From Streptomyces albiflavescens (GTDB lineage: Bacteria > Actinomycetota > Actinomycetes > Streptomycetales > Streptomycetaceae): a DNA stretch of 64,000 nt. The stretch is from assembly GCF_014645835.1 (NCBI RefSeq), contig NZ_BMMM01000016.1, positions 1-64,000 of the forward strand. The letters run 5' to 3'. The notes below the pieces were generated by a model, which did no database searches, was not told the origin of the DNA, and saw only the letters and a program-made list of their open reading frames with translations. Both the position numbers and the translations under genes were made by a program. This document shows, in pieces, positions 1-7,513 of the stretch. How positions within the stretch are numbered: position 1 is the first letter of the stretch; each line of letters begins with the position of its first letter.

Positions 1-261
1 GCCGGGAACATCCGTTCCCCATCTCACCGCCACGGCCCGCCCGGTCCGGCTCCGCCGGAACGACACTGCGACGCTCCGCGCCGCAATCACGAGATTCGCT
101 TCACCACCGGGCTGAAGCCCGACGCACTGCGAATGAAACTCGGTAGCCGGGATTTTGGTCGGTGCCGAGTGGGAACCCCGGCGGGTCGAGCGGTGTACCA
201 GAAGTGACACACGGCGTGCGGGCGGGCCGCACGTGGATCGACCGGCTGGTTGGGGGTTCGG

Positions 262-984
262 ATGCGCAGACTTCGTGAACTGCTCACGGTGACGGGGGCG
301 TTGGCGGTGGCCTTCGCGGCGGTGCTGTTGGGGGCACCGTCCGCGATGGCCGGCGGACCGACGAGCGTGTTGGTGGTCTCGCCGGAGAGCGCGGAGACCA
401 CGGCGTTGTACTACTCGGACAAGGAGTACGGGCAGTTGATGAGCCTGCTGGGCGAGCCCGGCTCGGGCACGCGCGAGGAGCCGCCTGGGCAGGGAAGCGC
501 CGGCGGACATCAGCTCAACGTCACATGGCTGGCCCATGACGTGTCGCCGTGGAGGGTCGACCGCGTTTATCCCGACTCGCCGCGGAGCAAGGACGTCTGG
601 ATACACACGACGACAGAACTGCCGAGCATGAACGGCTACTGGCACAAGGCCGAGGACCCGGCCCAGGTGCGGGCGCTGTTCAAGAAGCTCGGCGTAATGG
701 GCAAGCCGTCGCCCGAGGGCGGCGGGGGAATCTTCCCGGCTCCCCGGCAGATGCCGGAGGACTCCGGCACCGCATCCGCACCCGCCGAAGAGGCCCGCAC
801 CACGACCGCCGCGGATGCCACGACCGGCGACGGCACCGACTGGTGGTGGGCGATACCGGGGGCGGCGGCCGGAGCCGTGCTGACCCTGGTGCTGCGGCCG
901 CTGGTCGCCGGGGTGCCGGGAGCTCGGCCTCTGGGCAGGCGGGAGCGCGAGACGGAGCCTCGGCAGGAGCTCCGGGACGTATGA
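262..984 (+). CDS. Secreted, C-terminally membrane-anchored protein of unknown function (paralogue 1)
   Basis: About 240 aa. An Arg-rich n-region and hydrophobic stretch ending SAMA-GG form a signal peptide. A soluble domain of about 150 residues follows, then an Ala/Thr/Glu linker and one C-terminal TM (WAIPGAAAGAVLTLVL) with a short basic tail ending EPRQEL. This suggests an extracellular domain tethered at the C-terminus. The ATG at 262 is preferred over TTG 250 because a GGGGG ribosome site lies 5 nt before it. It shares layout, the phrase around TTAL and the PRQEL tail with the next gene, so the two are tandem paralogues in one operon. Family not recognised. Confidence 0.8.
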   Translation: MRRLRELLTVTGALAVAFAAVLLGAPSAMAGGPTSVLVVSPESAETTALYYSDKEYGQLMSLLGEPGSGTREEPPGQGSAGGHQLNVTWLAHDVSPWRVDRVYPDSPRSKDVWIHTTTELPSMNGYWHKAEDPAQVRALFKKLGVMGKPSPEGGGGIFPAPRQMPEDSGTASAPAEEARTTTAADATTGDGTDWWWAIPGAAAGAVLTLVLRPLVAGVPGARPLGRRERETEPRQELRDV

Positions 985-1074
985 GAGGTGCGGATCGCGC
1001 GAGGGGATGCGGGACGCACGAGGGACGAAGGGCGAGGGGGACGAATGAGGGGGAGCAGGGGTGGAAGGGGCCGG

Positions 1075-1782
1075 ATGAGGTTCCGGGTCGAAAGGGCGAG
1101 TGCGAGGTTATGGCTCCTGTCTCTGGCTTCCGTGGCGCTGGCCACGCTCGGTGGACCGGCGGCCCACGCCTCGACGGAAACCGCTCCGTACGCGAAGGCC
1201 GACACCCCGGATCTGGCCCTGGTCATCGCCGGCGACACGGGGCGGACGACCGCCCTGCGCGCCGGGGAGCGGGACTTCGTACGGCTCTGGCGGCTGCTGT
1301 CGCCCAGGTACACGGGGACGGAGCGGGTGCCCGAGGCCTGGGTGCAGGGCCGCTTCCCGAAGGTGCGGGCCACGGTGATCTGGGGGCTGACCGGGGTCGG
1401 GGGCTGGCCTCAGACCAGCAGGGCGCCCGGCGGCGATGTCGCCATCGAGCGCCAGGACCAGGTGTTCGTGGCGGCGGACGGGACGCCGTGGGTGCGGTCG
1501 GATCCCTCGCCCGATGTGGAGGACGACGACATCCGCTGGCATCGGGCACCGCGCTCGGTGTTCGAGCAGTTGGCGGAGCAAGGAATGCTGTTCGGCTCCG
1601 GAAGCGCATCGGTGGCGGTCTCGGACTCGCATGCGGTGGAGCATGCGGGGTGGGCGATACCCGGGCTGGCGGCCGGCCTGGCGATCGGAGTCGGCGGCAC
1701 CCTTCTGATACGCCGCGCGGCGGCCGGGCATGAAATTGCCGGACCGCCGCGGGAACCACGACAGGAGCTGATCGACTTGTAG
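1075..1782 (+). CDS. Secreted, C-terminally membrane-anchored protein of unknown function (paralogue 2)
   Basis: About 235 aa from ATG 1075, which has a GGAAGGGG ribosome site and gives a clean signal peptide ending AAHA. In-frame ATG 1045 and GTG 988 would add an unlikely Arg/Gly-rich leader. The layout copies the upstream protein: an extracellular domain opening with ALVIAGDTGRTTAL, then a C-terminal TM (WAIPGLAAGLAIGVGGTLLI) and a basic tail ending EPRQELIDL. The shared tail suggests a common cytosolic or membrane contact. It follows paralogue 1 closely and is convergent with glyA. Function unknown. Confidence 0.78.
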   Translation: MRFRVERASARLWLLSLASVALATLGGPAAHASTETAPYAKADTPDLALVIAGDTGRTTALRAGERDFVRLWRLLSPRYTGTERVPEAWVQGRFPKVRATVIWGLTGVGGWPQTSRAPGGDVAIERQDQVFVAADGTPWVRSDPSPDVEDDDIRWHRAPRSVFEQLAEQGMLFGSGSASVAVSDSHAVEHAGWAIPGLAAGLAIGVGGTLLIRRAAAGHEIAGPPREPRQELIDL

Positions 1783-1804
1783 CCCCGGTGAAGTGCCGGG
1801 TGCG

Positions 1805-3250
1805 TCAGCCGAGGTCGATCTCCGGGTAGAGCGGGAAGCCGGCGAGCAGGTCGGTGGCGCGGTGGGCGATCTCGTCGGAGATCTTCGGGTCCAGGACGTG
1901 CTGGGCCTTGGACGGGCTGCCCTTGGCGGTGGTGCCGGGCTCTGCGGCTGCGAGGACGCGGTCGATCAGACCGGCGATCTCGTCCATCTCGGCCGTACCC
2001 AGACCACGGGTGGTCAGCGCGGGCGTGCCGATGCGGATGCCGGAGGTGTACCAGGCGCCGTTCGGGTCGGCGGGGATGGCGTTGCGGTTGGTGACGATGC
2101 CCGAGTCGAGCAGTGCGGACTCGGCCTGGCGGCCGGTGAGGCCGTAGGAGGAGGCGACATCGATCAGGTTGAGGTGGTTGTCCGTGCCGCCGGTGACCAG
2201 GGTGGCGCCGCGGCGCGTCAGGCCTTCGGCGAGGGCGCGGGAGTTGTCGACGACAGCCTGGGCGTAGTCGCGGAACTCGGGGCGCCGGGCCTCGGCGAGT
2301 GCGACGGCCTTGGCGGCCATGACATGGGGAAGGGGGCCACCGAGGACCATCGGGCAGCCGCGGTCGACCTGCTCGGCGAGCGTCTCGTCGCACAGCACCA
2401 TGCCGCCGCGCGGGCCGCGCAGTGACTTGTGCGTGGTGGTGGTGACGATCTGGGCGTGCGGGATCGGGTCGAAGTCTCCGGTGAGGACCTTGCCCGCGAC
2501 GAGACCGGCGAAGTGCGCCATGTCGACCATCAGGGTCGCGCCGACCTCGTCGGCGATCTCCCGCATGATGCGGAAGTTCACCAGGCGGGGGTAGGCGGAG
2601 TAGCCGGCGACGATGATCAGCGGCTTGAAGTCACGGGCGGAGGTGCGCAGGGCCTCGTAGTCGATGAGGCCGGTGGCGGGGTCGGTGCCGTAGGAACGCT
2701 GGTCGAACATCTTGCCGGAGATGTTCGGGCGGAAGCCGTGGGTGAGGTGGCCTCCGGCGTCCAGGGACATGCCGAGCATGCGCTGGTTGCCGAAGGCCTG
2801 GCGCAGCTCGGCCCAGTCGGCCTCGGAGAGGTCGTTGACGTTGCGGACGCCGGCCCGCTCCAGGGCGGGGGCCTCGACGCGGGCGGCGAGGACGGCCCAG
2901 AAGGCGACGAGGTTGGCGTCGATGCCGGAGTGCGGCTGGGCGTAGGCGTGCTCGGCGCCGAAGAGTTCGCGGGCGTGCTCGGCGGCGAGGGCCTCGACGG
3001 TGTCGACGTTGCGACAGCCGGCGTAGAAGCGGCGGCCGATGGTGCCCTCGGCGTACTTGTCGCTGAACCAGTTGCCCATGGCCAGGAGGGTGGCCGGGGA
3101 CGCGTAGTTCTCGGACGCGATCAGCTTGAGCATGTCGCGCTGGTCGGCGACTTCCTGGCCGATGGCGTCGGCGACCCGGGGCTCCACGGCCCGGATCACG
3201 TCGAGAGCGCTGCGGAAGGCGGTCGACTCGGTGGAAAGGGGCTCTGGCAT
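1805..3250 (-). CDS. glyA: Serine hydroxymethyltransferase (long actinobacterial form)
   Basis: PLP enzyme interconverting serine and glycine with tetrahydrofolate/methylene-THF, a main source of one-carbon units for purines and thymidylate. 481 aa. The LKLIASENYASP signature is at residues 41-52, the PLP-pocket run MVDMAHFAGLVAG near 241-253, and the PLP lysine is K275 in TTTTHKSLRGPRGG. It is longer than usual (about 420 aa) mainly because of an insert near residues 118-160 between HSGIDANL and GGHLTHG. ATG 3250 follows a purine-rich ribosome site. A ZTP riboswitch precedes the gene, linking expression to folate/purine status. Convergent with the secreted pair. Confidence 0.96.
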   Translation of the reverse strand: MPEPLSTESTAFRSALDVIRAVEPRVADAIGQEVADQRDMLKLIASENYASPATLLAMGNWFSDKYAEGTIGRRFYAGCRNVDTVEALAAEHARELFGAEHAYAQPHSGIDANLVAFWAVLAARVEAPALERAGVRNVNDLSEADWAELRQAFGNQRMLGMSLDAGGHLTHGFRPNISGKMFDQRSYGTDPATGLIDYEALRTSARDFKPLIIVAGYSAYPRLVNFRIMREIADEVGATLMVDMAHFAGLVAGKVLTGDFDPIPHAQIVTTTTHKSLRGPRGGMVLCDETLAEQVDRGCPMVLGGPLPHVMAAKAVALAEARRPEFRDYAQAVVDNSRALAEGLTRRGATLVTGGTDNHLNLIDVASSYGLTGRQAESALLDSGIVTNRNAIPADPNGAWYTSGIRIGTPALTTRGLGTAEMDEIAGLIDRVLAAAEPGTTAKGSPSKAQHVLDPKISDEIAHRATDLLAGFPLYPEIDLG

Positions 3251-3281
3251 GACGGCCTCCGGACGTGGCGTTCAGCGTTCA

Positions 3282-3372
3282 CGGGTCGGCCCAGGCGCAC
3301 GGCACACAGTTGATGGGGTCGCTCCCCGATGGTCGGTCCCATCCCAGCGCGCCAGTCACGGCCCCGTTGGCC
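3282..3372 (-). ncRNA. ZTP (pfl) riboswitch upstream of glyA
   Basis: On the minus strand the leader carries the two conserved pfl blocks. The 5' block is GGGGCCGTGACTGGCG (about 3372-3353). The 3' block is TGCCGTGCGCCTGGGC (about 3305-3287), with a variable stem-loop between. This class binds ZMP/ZTP, which accumulates when 10-formyl-THF is short, and switches on folate and one-carbon genes. glyA is a classic target and starts about 30 nt downstream. A TAGGCT -10-like hexamer lies just upstream (about 3380), putting the transcript start at the aptamer edge. Ends approximate. Confidence 0.85.
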
Positions 3373-3524
3373 AGCCTACCGGGCGCGCCGGACGGCCGGG
3401 TTCCCGAGTCCACCATGCGAGCGACGATAGGAAATAGGCCACAAACCACCCGCCACTCGCGGGCACCACTCCCCCGTGCTCGGGGACGCGCCCCTCGTGC
3501 CGCACGTCAAGAAACGGAGATCCC

Positions 3525-4739
3525 GTGACCGCTACGGAGACGACGGAGGCGTTCATCGCCTCGGCCGACGCGCACAGCGCGCACAACTACCACCCGCTGC
3601 CGGTCGTCGTGGCGACGGCGGACGGGGCCTGGATGACGGATGTCGAGGGGCGCCGCTTCCTCGACCTGCTGGCCGGATACTCGGCGCTGAATTTCGGACA
3701 TGGCAACCGACGGCTGCTCGACGCGGCGAAGGCGCAGCTGGAGCGGGTGACGCTGACGTCGCGGGCGTTCCATCACGACCGGTTCGCGGACTTCTGCCGG
3801 GAGCTGGCGGCACTGTGCGGCATGGAGATGGTGCTGCCGATGAACACGGGCGCGGAGGCGGTGGAGACCGCGGTGAAGACGGCCCGGAAGTGGGGGTACC
3901 GGGTCAAGGGCGTCCCGGACGGCAGGGCGAGGATCGTCGTGGCGAGCGACAACTTCCACGGCCGTACGACGACGATCATCAGCTTCTCCACGGACGCCGA
4001 GGCGCGGGCGGACTTCGGCCCGTTCACGCCGGGCTTCGACATCGTGCCGTACGGGGATCTGGCGGCGCTGCGCGAGGCGGTCACCGAGGACACGGTCGCC
4101 GTGCTCTTGGAGCCGATTCAGGGCGAGGCGGGGGTGCTGGTGCCGCCGTCCGGTTATCTCCAGGGGGTGCGGGAGGTGACGCGGGAGCGGAATGTCCTGT
4201 TCATCGCGGATGAGATCCAGTCGGGCCTCGGCAGGACCGGGCGTACGTTCGCCTGCGAGCACGAGGGTGTGGTGCCCGACATGTATGTGCTCGGCAAGGC
4301 GCTCGGCGGTGGGGTCGTCCCCGTCTCGGCCGTGGTGTCGTCGAGTGAGGTGCTCGGGGTGTTCAGGCCCGGGGAGCACGGGTCGACGTTCGGGGGGAAT
4401 CCGCTGGCCTGTGCGGTGGCGCTGGAGGTGATCGCGATGCTGCGGTCGGGCGAGTTCCAGCGGCGGGCCGCCGAGCTCGGCGAGCATCTGCACCACGAGC
4501 TGGGCCTGCTGACGGACACCGGCCATGTCACACAGGTGCGCGGGCGCGGTCTGTGGGCGGGCATCGACATCGCCCCGGCCTACGGCACGGGGCGGGAGAT
4601 CTCCGAGAAGCTGATGGACCGGGGCGTCCTCGTCAAGGACACCCACGGCGTCACGATCCGGATCGCCCCGCCCCTGGTCATCAGCAAGGAGGACCTGGAC
4701 TGGGGGCTCGCCCAACTCCGCGGCGTACTGGGGGTGTAG
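3525..4739 (+). CDS. rocD: Ornithine aminotransferase (ornithine--oxo-acid transaminase)
   Basis: Class III PLP aminotransferase converting ornithine plus 2-oxoglutarate to glutamate semialdehyde and glutamate, in arginine/ornithine catabolism. 404 aa, standard length. It has the N-terminal YHPLPVVVATADGAWMTDVEG block, MNTGAEAVETAVKTARKWGY, DNFHGRTTT, the PLP aspartate in FIADEIQSGLGRTG and the PLP lysine in LGKALGGG. GSTFGGNPLACAV and the C-terminal RIAPPLVI complete the subfamily signature. Start is GTG 3525 with AACGGAGAT before it. It diverges from glyA across the riboswitch region and is convergent with the ATP-grasp gene. The product is probably cytosolic. Confidence 0.93.
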   Translation: MTATETTEAFIASADAHSAHNYHPLPVVVATADGAWMTDVEGRRFLDLLAGYSALNFGHGNRRLLDAAKAQLERVTLTSRAFHHDRFADFCRELAALCGMEMVLPMNTGAEAVETAVKTARKWGYRVKGVPDGRARIVVASDNFHGRTTTIISFSTDAEARADFGPFTPGFDIVPYGDLAALREAVTEDTVAVLLEPIQGEAGVLVPPSGYLQGVREVTRERNVLFIADEIQSGLGRTGRTFACEHEGVVPDMYVLGKALGGGVVPVSAVVSSSEVLGVFRPGEHGSTFGGNPLACAVALEVIAMLRSGEFQRRAAELGEHLHHELGLLTDTGHVTQVRGRGLWAGIDIAPAYGTGREISEKLMDRGVLVKDTHGVTIRIAPPLVISKEDLDWGLAQLRGVLGV

Positions 4740-4798
4740 AGCTTCGCGCTCTTAGCGCCCCTCGCACCGTCGCGCCCGCGCACCCGCGCACCCGCGCG

Positions 4799-5986
4799 CT
4801 AGAGGATGACGTGCGGCAGGAAGCGGGCGTACTCGTCGGTGATCAGGCCGGAGGACTCACGGATGCCGAGGCCCGCCGACTCGTCCTCGACGACCCAGGC
4901 GCCGAGGACGACACGATTGCCGTCGAAGTCGGGCAGGGGCGCCAGTTCCTGGTAGCAACAGGGCTCTTCGACGCGTAGGACGGGGGCGGCGCCCGGCTCG
5001 TGCACCGACACGCCCGCGCCCTCACGGCCGAGGAGGGGCTTGGCGACGTAGCCCTTGGTGCGCGCCAGTTCGCGTGGGCCGTCGAGGTAGGCCGGGAGCA
5101 GGTTCGGGTGGTCCGGGTAGAGCTCCCAGAGGATGGCGAGGAGGGCCTTGTTGGAGAGGAGCATCTTCCAGGCGGGCTCGATCCACAGGGTGCTGCCCGT
5201 GCCGCCGCCGTTGTCGAGGGTGTCCAGGACGTGCCCGGCGAAACGGTCGGCGGTGAGCCACTCCCAGGGGTAGAGCTTGAAGCAGCTGCGGATGAAGCGG
5301 AGTTGATTGTCGACGAAGCGGCCGGAGAGGGGGTCCCAGCCGATCTCCTCCATGGAGATCCAGTCGGTGTCGAGGCCGGCCTGCTCCGCGGTCTCCTTCA
5401 GATAGGCGACCGTCATCAGGTCCTCGCCGAGTTCGTCGGCGGCGGAGTGCGCGAAATAGAGGGGGCTGCCGGGTGGCAGGAGGGCGCCCTGTTTCTTCCA
5501 GGCGGCGACCAGACGCTCGTGGAGGGAGTTCCACTGGTCGGCGCCCGGGAAGCGGTCCTCCATCCAGAACCACTGGGGGCTCGCGGCCTCGACGAGGGAG
5601 GTCGGGGTGTCGGCGTTGTACTCCAGGAGCTTCGCGGGGCCCGTGCCGTCGTAGCAGAGGTCGAAACGGCCGTAGACGGACGGGAGTTCGGCGCGGCGAT
5701 GCCAGGCCTCGGCGACGAGTTCGGCGACGCGCGGTTCGGTGATGCCGAGGTCGGCGAAGCGGTCCGCGGTGACGATGTGGTCGGCCGCCACCAGGCACAT
5801 GCGGTGCAGTTCCTCGACGACCTCCTCCAGAGCCTCGACCTCGGGGAGCGAGAAGACGTAGTACGCGCTCTCGTCCCAGTAGGGGCGCAGGGAGTCGTCC
5901 GGGTAGCGGGTGAGCGGGTAGATGAGACCCTGCTCCTCGACGGTCTGCTGCCAGCCGGGGCGCGGGTCGATGGTGCGGCGTTCCAT
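4799..5986 (-). CDS. Glutathionylspermidine synthase-like ATP-grasp ligase (YgiC/YjfC type)
   Basis: 395 aa from ATG 5986. It matches the C-terminal synthetase half of E. coli glutathionylspermidine synthase: YGRFDLCYDG, LLEYNADTPTSLVEAA, FYFAHSAADE-like and the ATP-grasp region KGYVAKPLLGREGAGV near residue 310, ending GLITDEYARFLPHVIL. There is no N-terminal amidase domain. It probably makes an amide bond between a carboxylate and an amine. Streptomyces use mycothiol rather than glutathione, so the substrate is unlikely to be glutathione. It follows a small lipoprotein gene by 58 nt, the same ygiB-ygiC pairing as in E. coli. Family assignment firm, substrate unknown. Confidence 0.85.
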   Translation of the reverse strand: MERRTIDPRPGWQQTVEEQGLIYPLTRYPDDSLRPYWDESAYYVFSLPEVEALEEVVEELHRMCLVAADHIVTADRFADLGITEPRVAELVAEAWHRRAELPSVYGRFDLCYDGTGPAKLLEYNADTPTSLVEAASPQWFWMEDRFPGADQWNSLHERLVAAWKKQGALLPPGSPLYFAHSAADELGEDLMTVAYLKETAEQAGLDTDWISMEEIGWDPLSGRFVDNQLRFIRSCFKLYPWEWLTADRFAGHVLDTLDNGGGTGSTLWIEPAWKMLLSNKALLAILWELYPDHPNLLPAYLDGPRELARTKGYVAKPLLGREGAGVSVHEPGAAPVLRVEEPCCYQELAPLPDFDGNRVVLGAWVVEDESAGLGIRESSGLITDEYARFLPHVIL

Positions 5987-6044
5987 GGCGTGCGGGTCCG
6001 ATCGGGTCCTTGAGCGCGTACGGGTACGAAGACGTCGTACGCGC

Positions 6045-6386
6045 TCAGCCGCCGGAGCTGCCCTTGCCGCTGCCGAAGCCGCCGCGGTGGACGCCGCTGC
6101 CACCGCTCGAACTGCCGGACCCCTTGCTGGGCTTGATGAAGGAGCCTCCGTCGACCCAGCCGCTCTTCTTCTTGCCGCCGTAGTACCAGGAGCCGTTGGC
6201 CGACGTCTTGGTGGACTTGCAGTTCTTGTCGGCGACGACCTTGTAGCCCTTGGTGAGGTTGTAGCTGTCTCGGTCGACACAGCGCTTGTCGGGGTCCGAG
6301 GAGCAGGCGGTGAGCGCCGCCGCGAGGAGTCCCATGCCGCCGAGCACGACCGTGCCCGAGCGCAGTTGCCGTCCACTGTCTGCCAT
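6045..6386 (-). CDS. Small lipoprotein encoded with the YgiC-like ligase
   Basis: 113 aa. A signal peptide leads to lipobox LTAC with lipid-attached C28. The short mature domain has two further Cys (KRCVDRDS, KNCKST), a WYYGGKKK motif and a Gly/Ser-rich tail that is probably disordered. ATG 6386 has a GGGGGAAC ribosome site. It is the first gene of a two-gene operon with the ATP-grasp ligase. In E. coli the equivalent neighbour YgiB (DUF1190) is also a lipoprotein-like protein, so a functional partnership at the membrane is plausible. It is not clearly DUF1190 by eye. Confidence 0.8.
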   Translation of the reverse strand: MADSGRQLRSGTVVLGGMGLLAAALTACSSDPDKRCVDRDSYNLTKGYKVVADKNCKSTKTSANGSWYYGGKKKSGWVDGGSFIKPSKGSGSSSGGSGVHRGGFGSGKGSSGG

Positions 6387-6547
6387 GTTCGTTCCCCCGT
6401 TGTCACCGCTGTTGCTGAGCGGTACGTGTTCGCCGCCGCTTCTGAGCGGTGCGCGTGTTGTGTTCAGATCATTCGCATGCTGGAGGTGATCAGATTAGAG
6501 ATCGCTTGCGGGAAGCATGCGATGACCCCCTGCGATTCACCGTCCCC

Positions 6548-6553
6548 TACAGT
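6548..6553 (+). promoter_or_regulatory. -10 element of a predicted leaderless mRNA
   Basis: TACAGT lies 6 nt before GTG 6560. There is no Shine-Dalgarno sequence before the start, and a normal -10 to +1 distance puts the transcript start at the GTG itself. No good -35 is visible. Confidence 0.5.
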
Positions 6554-6559
6554 CACTTC

Positions 6560-7396
6560 GTGCTCTTTGGAATGATGTGCGCCCTCGGTGCGTCGGTCTG
6601 CTTCGGTACGGCGACGGTGTTGCAGGCGATGGCGGCGCGCGCGGCGGCCGAGAGCGGGCCGGGCGGCGACACGGCGCTGCTGCTGCGGGCGCTGCGGCAG
6701 TGGCGGTATCTCGCGGGGCTCGCGCTCGACGGGGTCGGGTTCCTGTTGCAGATCGCCGCGCTGCGGTCGATTCCGATCTACGCGGTGGGGGCGGCGCTCG
6801 CCGCGAGTCTCGCCGTGACGGCGGTGGTGGCCTCGTGGCTGCTGCGGGTGCGGTTGAGCCGGGTCGAGTGGGGCGCGGTGGGGGTGGTGTGCGCGGGGCT
6901 CGCGATGCTGGGGCTTGCGTCCGGAACGGAGGGGGAGGTCGCGGGGTCCACTGCGTTGAAGTACGCCATGTTGGGCACGGCCGTCGCCGTACTGCTGCTG
7001 GGCCTCGTGGGCGGGCGGTTGCCCGAGCGGGTACGGCCGCTCGCCCTCGGGTTGGGCGCCGGGTTCGGGTTCGGAGTGGTCGAGGTGGCGGTGCGGCTCA
7101 TCGACGACCTCGATCCGGGGGCGTTGCTGAGCAATCCGGCGACGTATGCGCTGCTGATGGGCGGAGGGGCGGCGTTTCTGCTGCTCACCTCGGCCTTGCA
7201 GCGGGGTTCGGTGACGACAGCCACCGCCGGGCTGGTCATCGGGGAGACCATCGGGCCCGCGGTGGTGGGGGTGGTGTGGCTGGGGGACCGTACGCGGGAG
7301 GGGCTGTCGTGGCTGGCGGTGCTCGGGTTCGCGGTGGCTGTGGTGGGGGCGTTGGCGCTGGCGCGGTTCGGGGAGGCGCCGGGTGAGGAGGCGTAG
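6560..7396 (+). CDS. DMT/EamA-like multi-TM membrane protein
   Basis: About 278 aa from GTG 6560. An upstream in-frame reading from 6449 gives unlikely residues and no ribosome site. About nine to ten hydrophobic segments are visible, starting with MMCALGASVCFGTATVLQAMA and ending WLAVLGFAVAVVGALALARF. The pattern of 4-5 TM pairs fits the drug/metabolite transporter fold (DMT or a related Mg2+/nucleotide-sugar type). No substrate motif is recognisable. The -10-like hexamer immediately upstream suggests a leaderless transcript. Convergent with the MocR gene, separated by a palindromic repeat. Confidence 0.75.
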   Translation: MLFGMMCALGASVCFGTATVLQAMAARAAAESGPGGDTALLLRALRQWRYLAGLALDGVGFLLQIAALRSIPIYAVGAALAASLAVTAVVASWLLRVRLSRVEWGAVGVVCAGLAMLGLASGTEGEVAGSTALKYAMLGTAVAVLLLGLVGGRLPERVRPLALGLGAGFGFGVVEVAVRLIDDLDPGALLSNPATYALLMGGGAAFLLLTSALQRGSVTTATAGLVIGETIGPAVVGVVWLGDRTREGLSWLAVLGFAVAVVGALALARFGEAPGEEA

Positions 7397-7421
7397 GGGT
7401 CTCTCGCCCCCTCCGCCCCCG

Positions 7422-7463
7422 CCCTCCCCCAAGCTCTCGGCTTCGCTCGAGCAGGGGGACCCC
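7422..7463. repeat. Dispersed palindromic element, likely bidirectional terminator
   Basis: CCCTCCCCCAAGCTC and GAGCAGGGGGACCCC flank CGGCTTCGCT, giving a GC-rich hairpin with a TTCG loop. From memory this is one of the commonest intergenic palindromes in Streptomyces genomes. It sits between two convergent genes inside a C-rich tail (7406-7497) related to the elements at 21904, 36470 and 52926. Confidence 0.7.
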
Positions 7464-7513
7464 ATCGTCCCTGGGGACTGCGCCCCCAGCCCCCCGCTCA
7501 AAGAGTGCAAGCC

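Noticed and set aside
4799..6406. A 535-aa version of the ATP-grasp protein starting near 6406
   Set aside because: The first 140 residues are Ala/Arg/Ser low-complexity read antisense-frame through the lipoprotein gene; the conserved family N-terminus begins at 5986.
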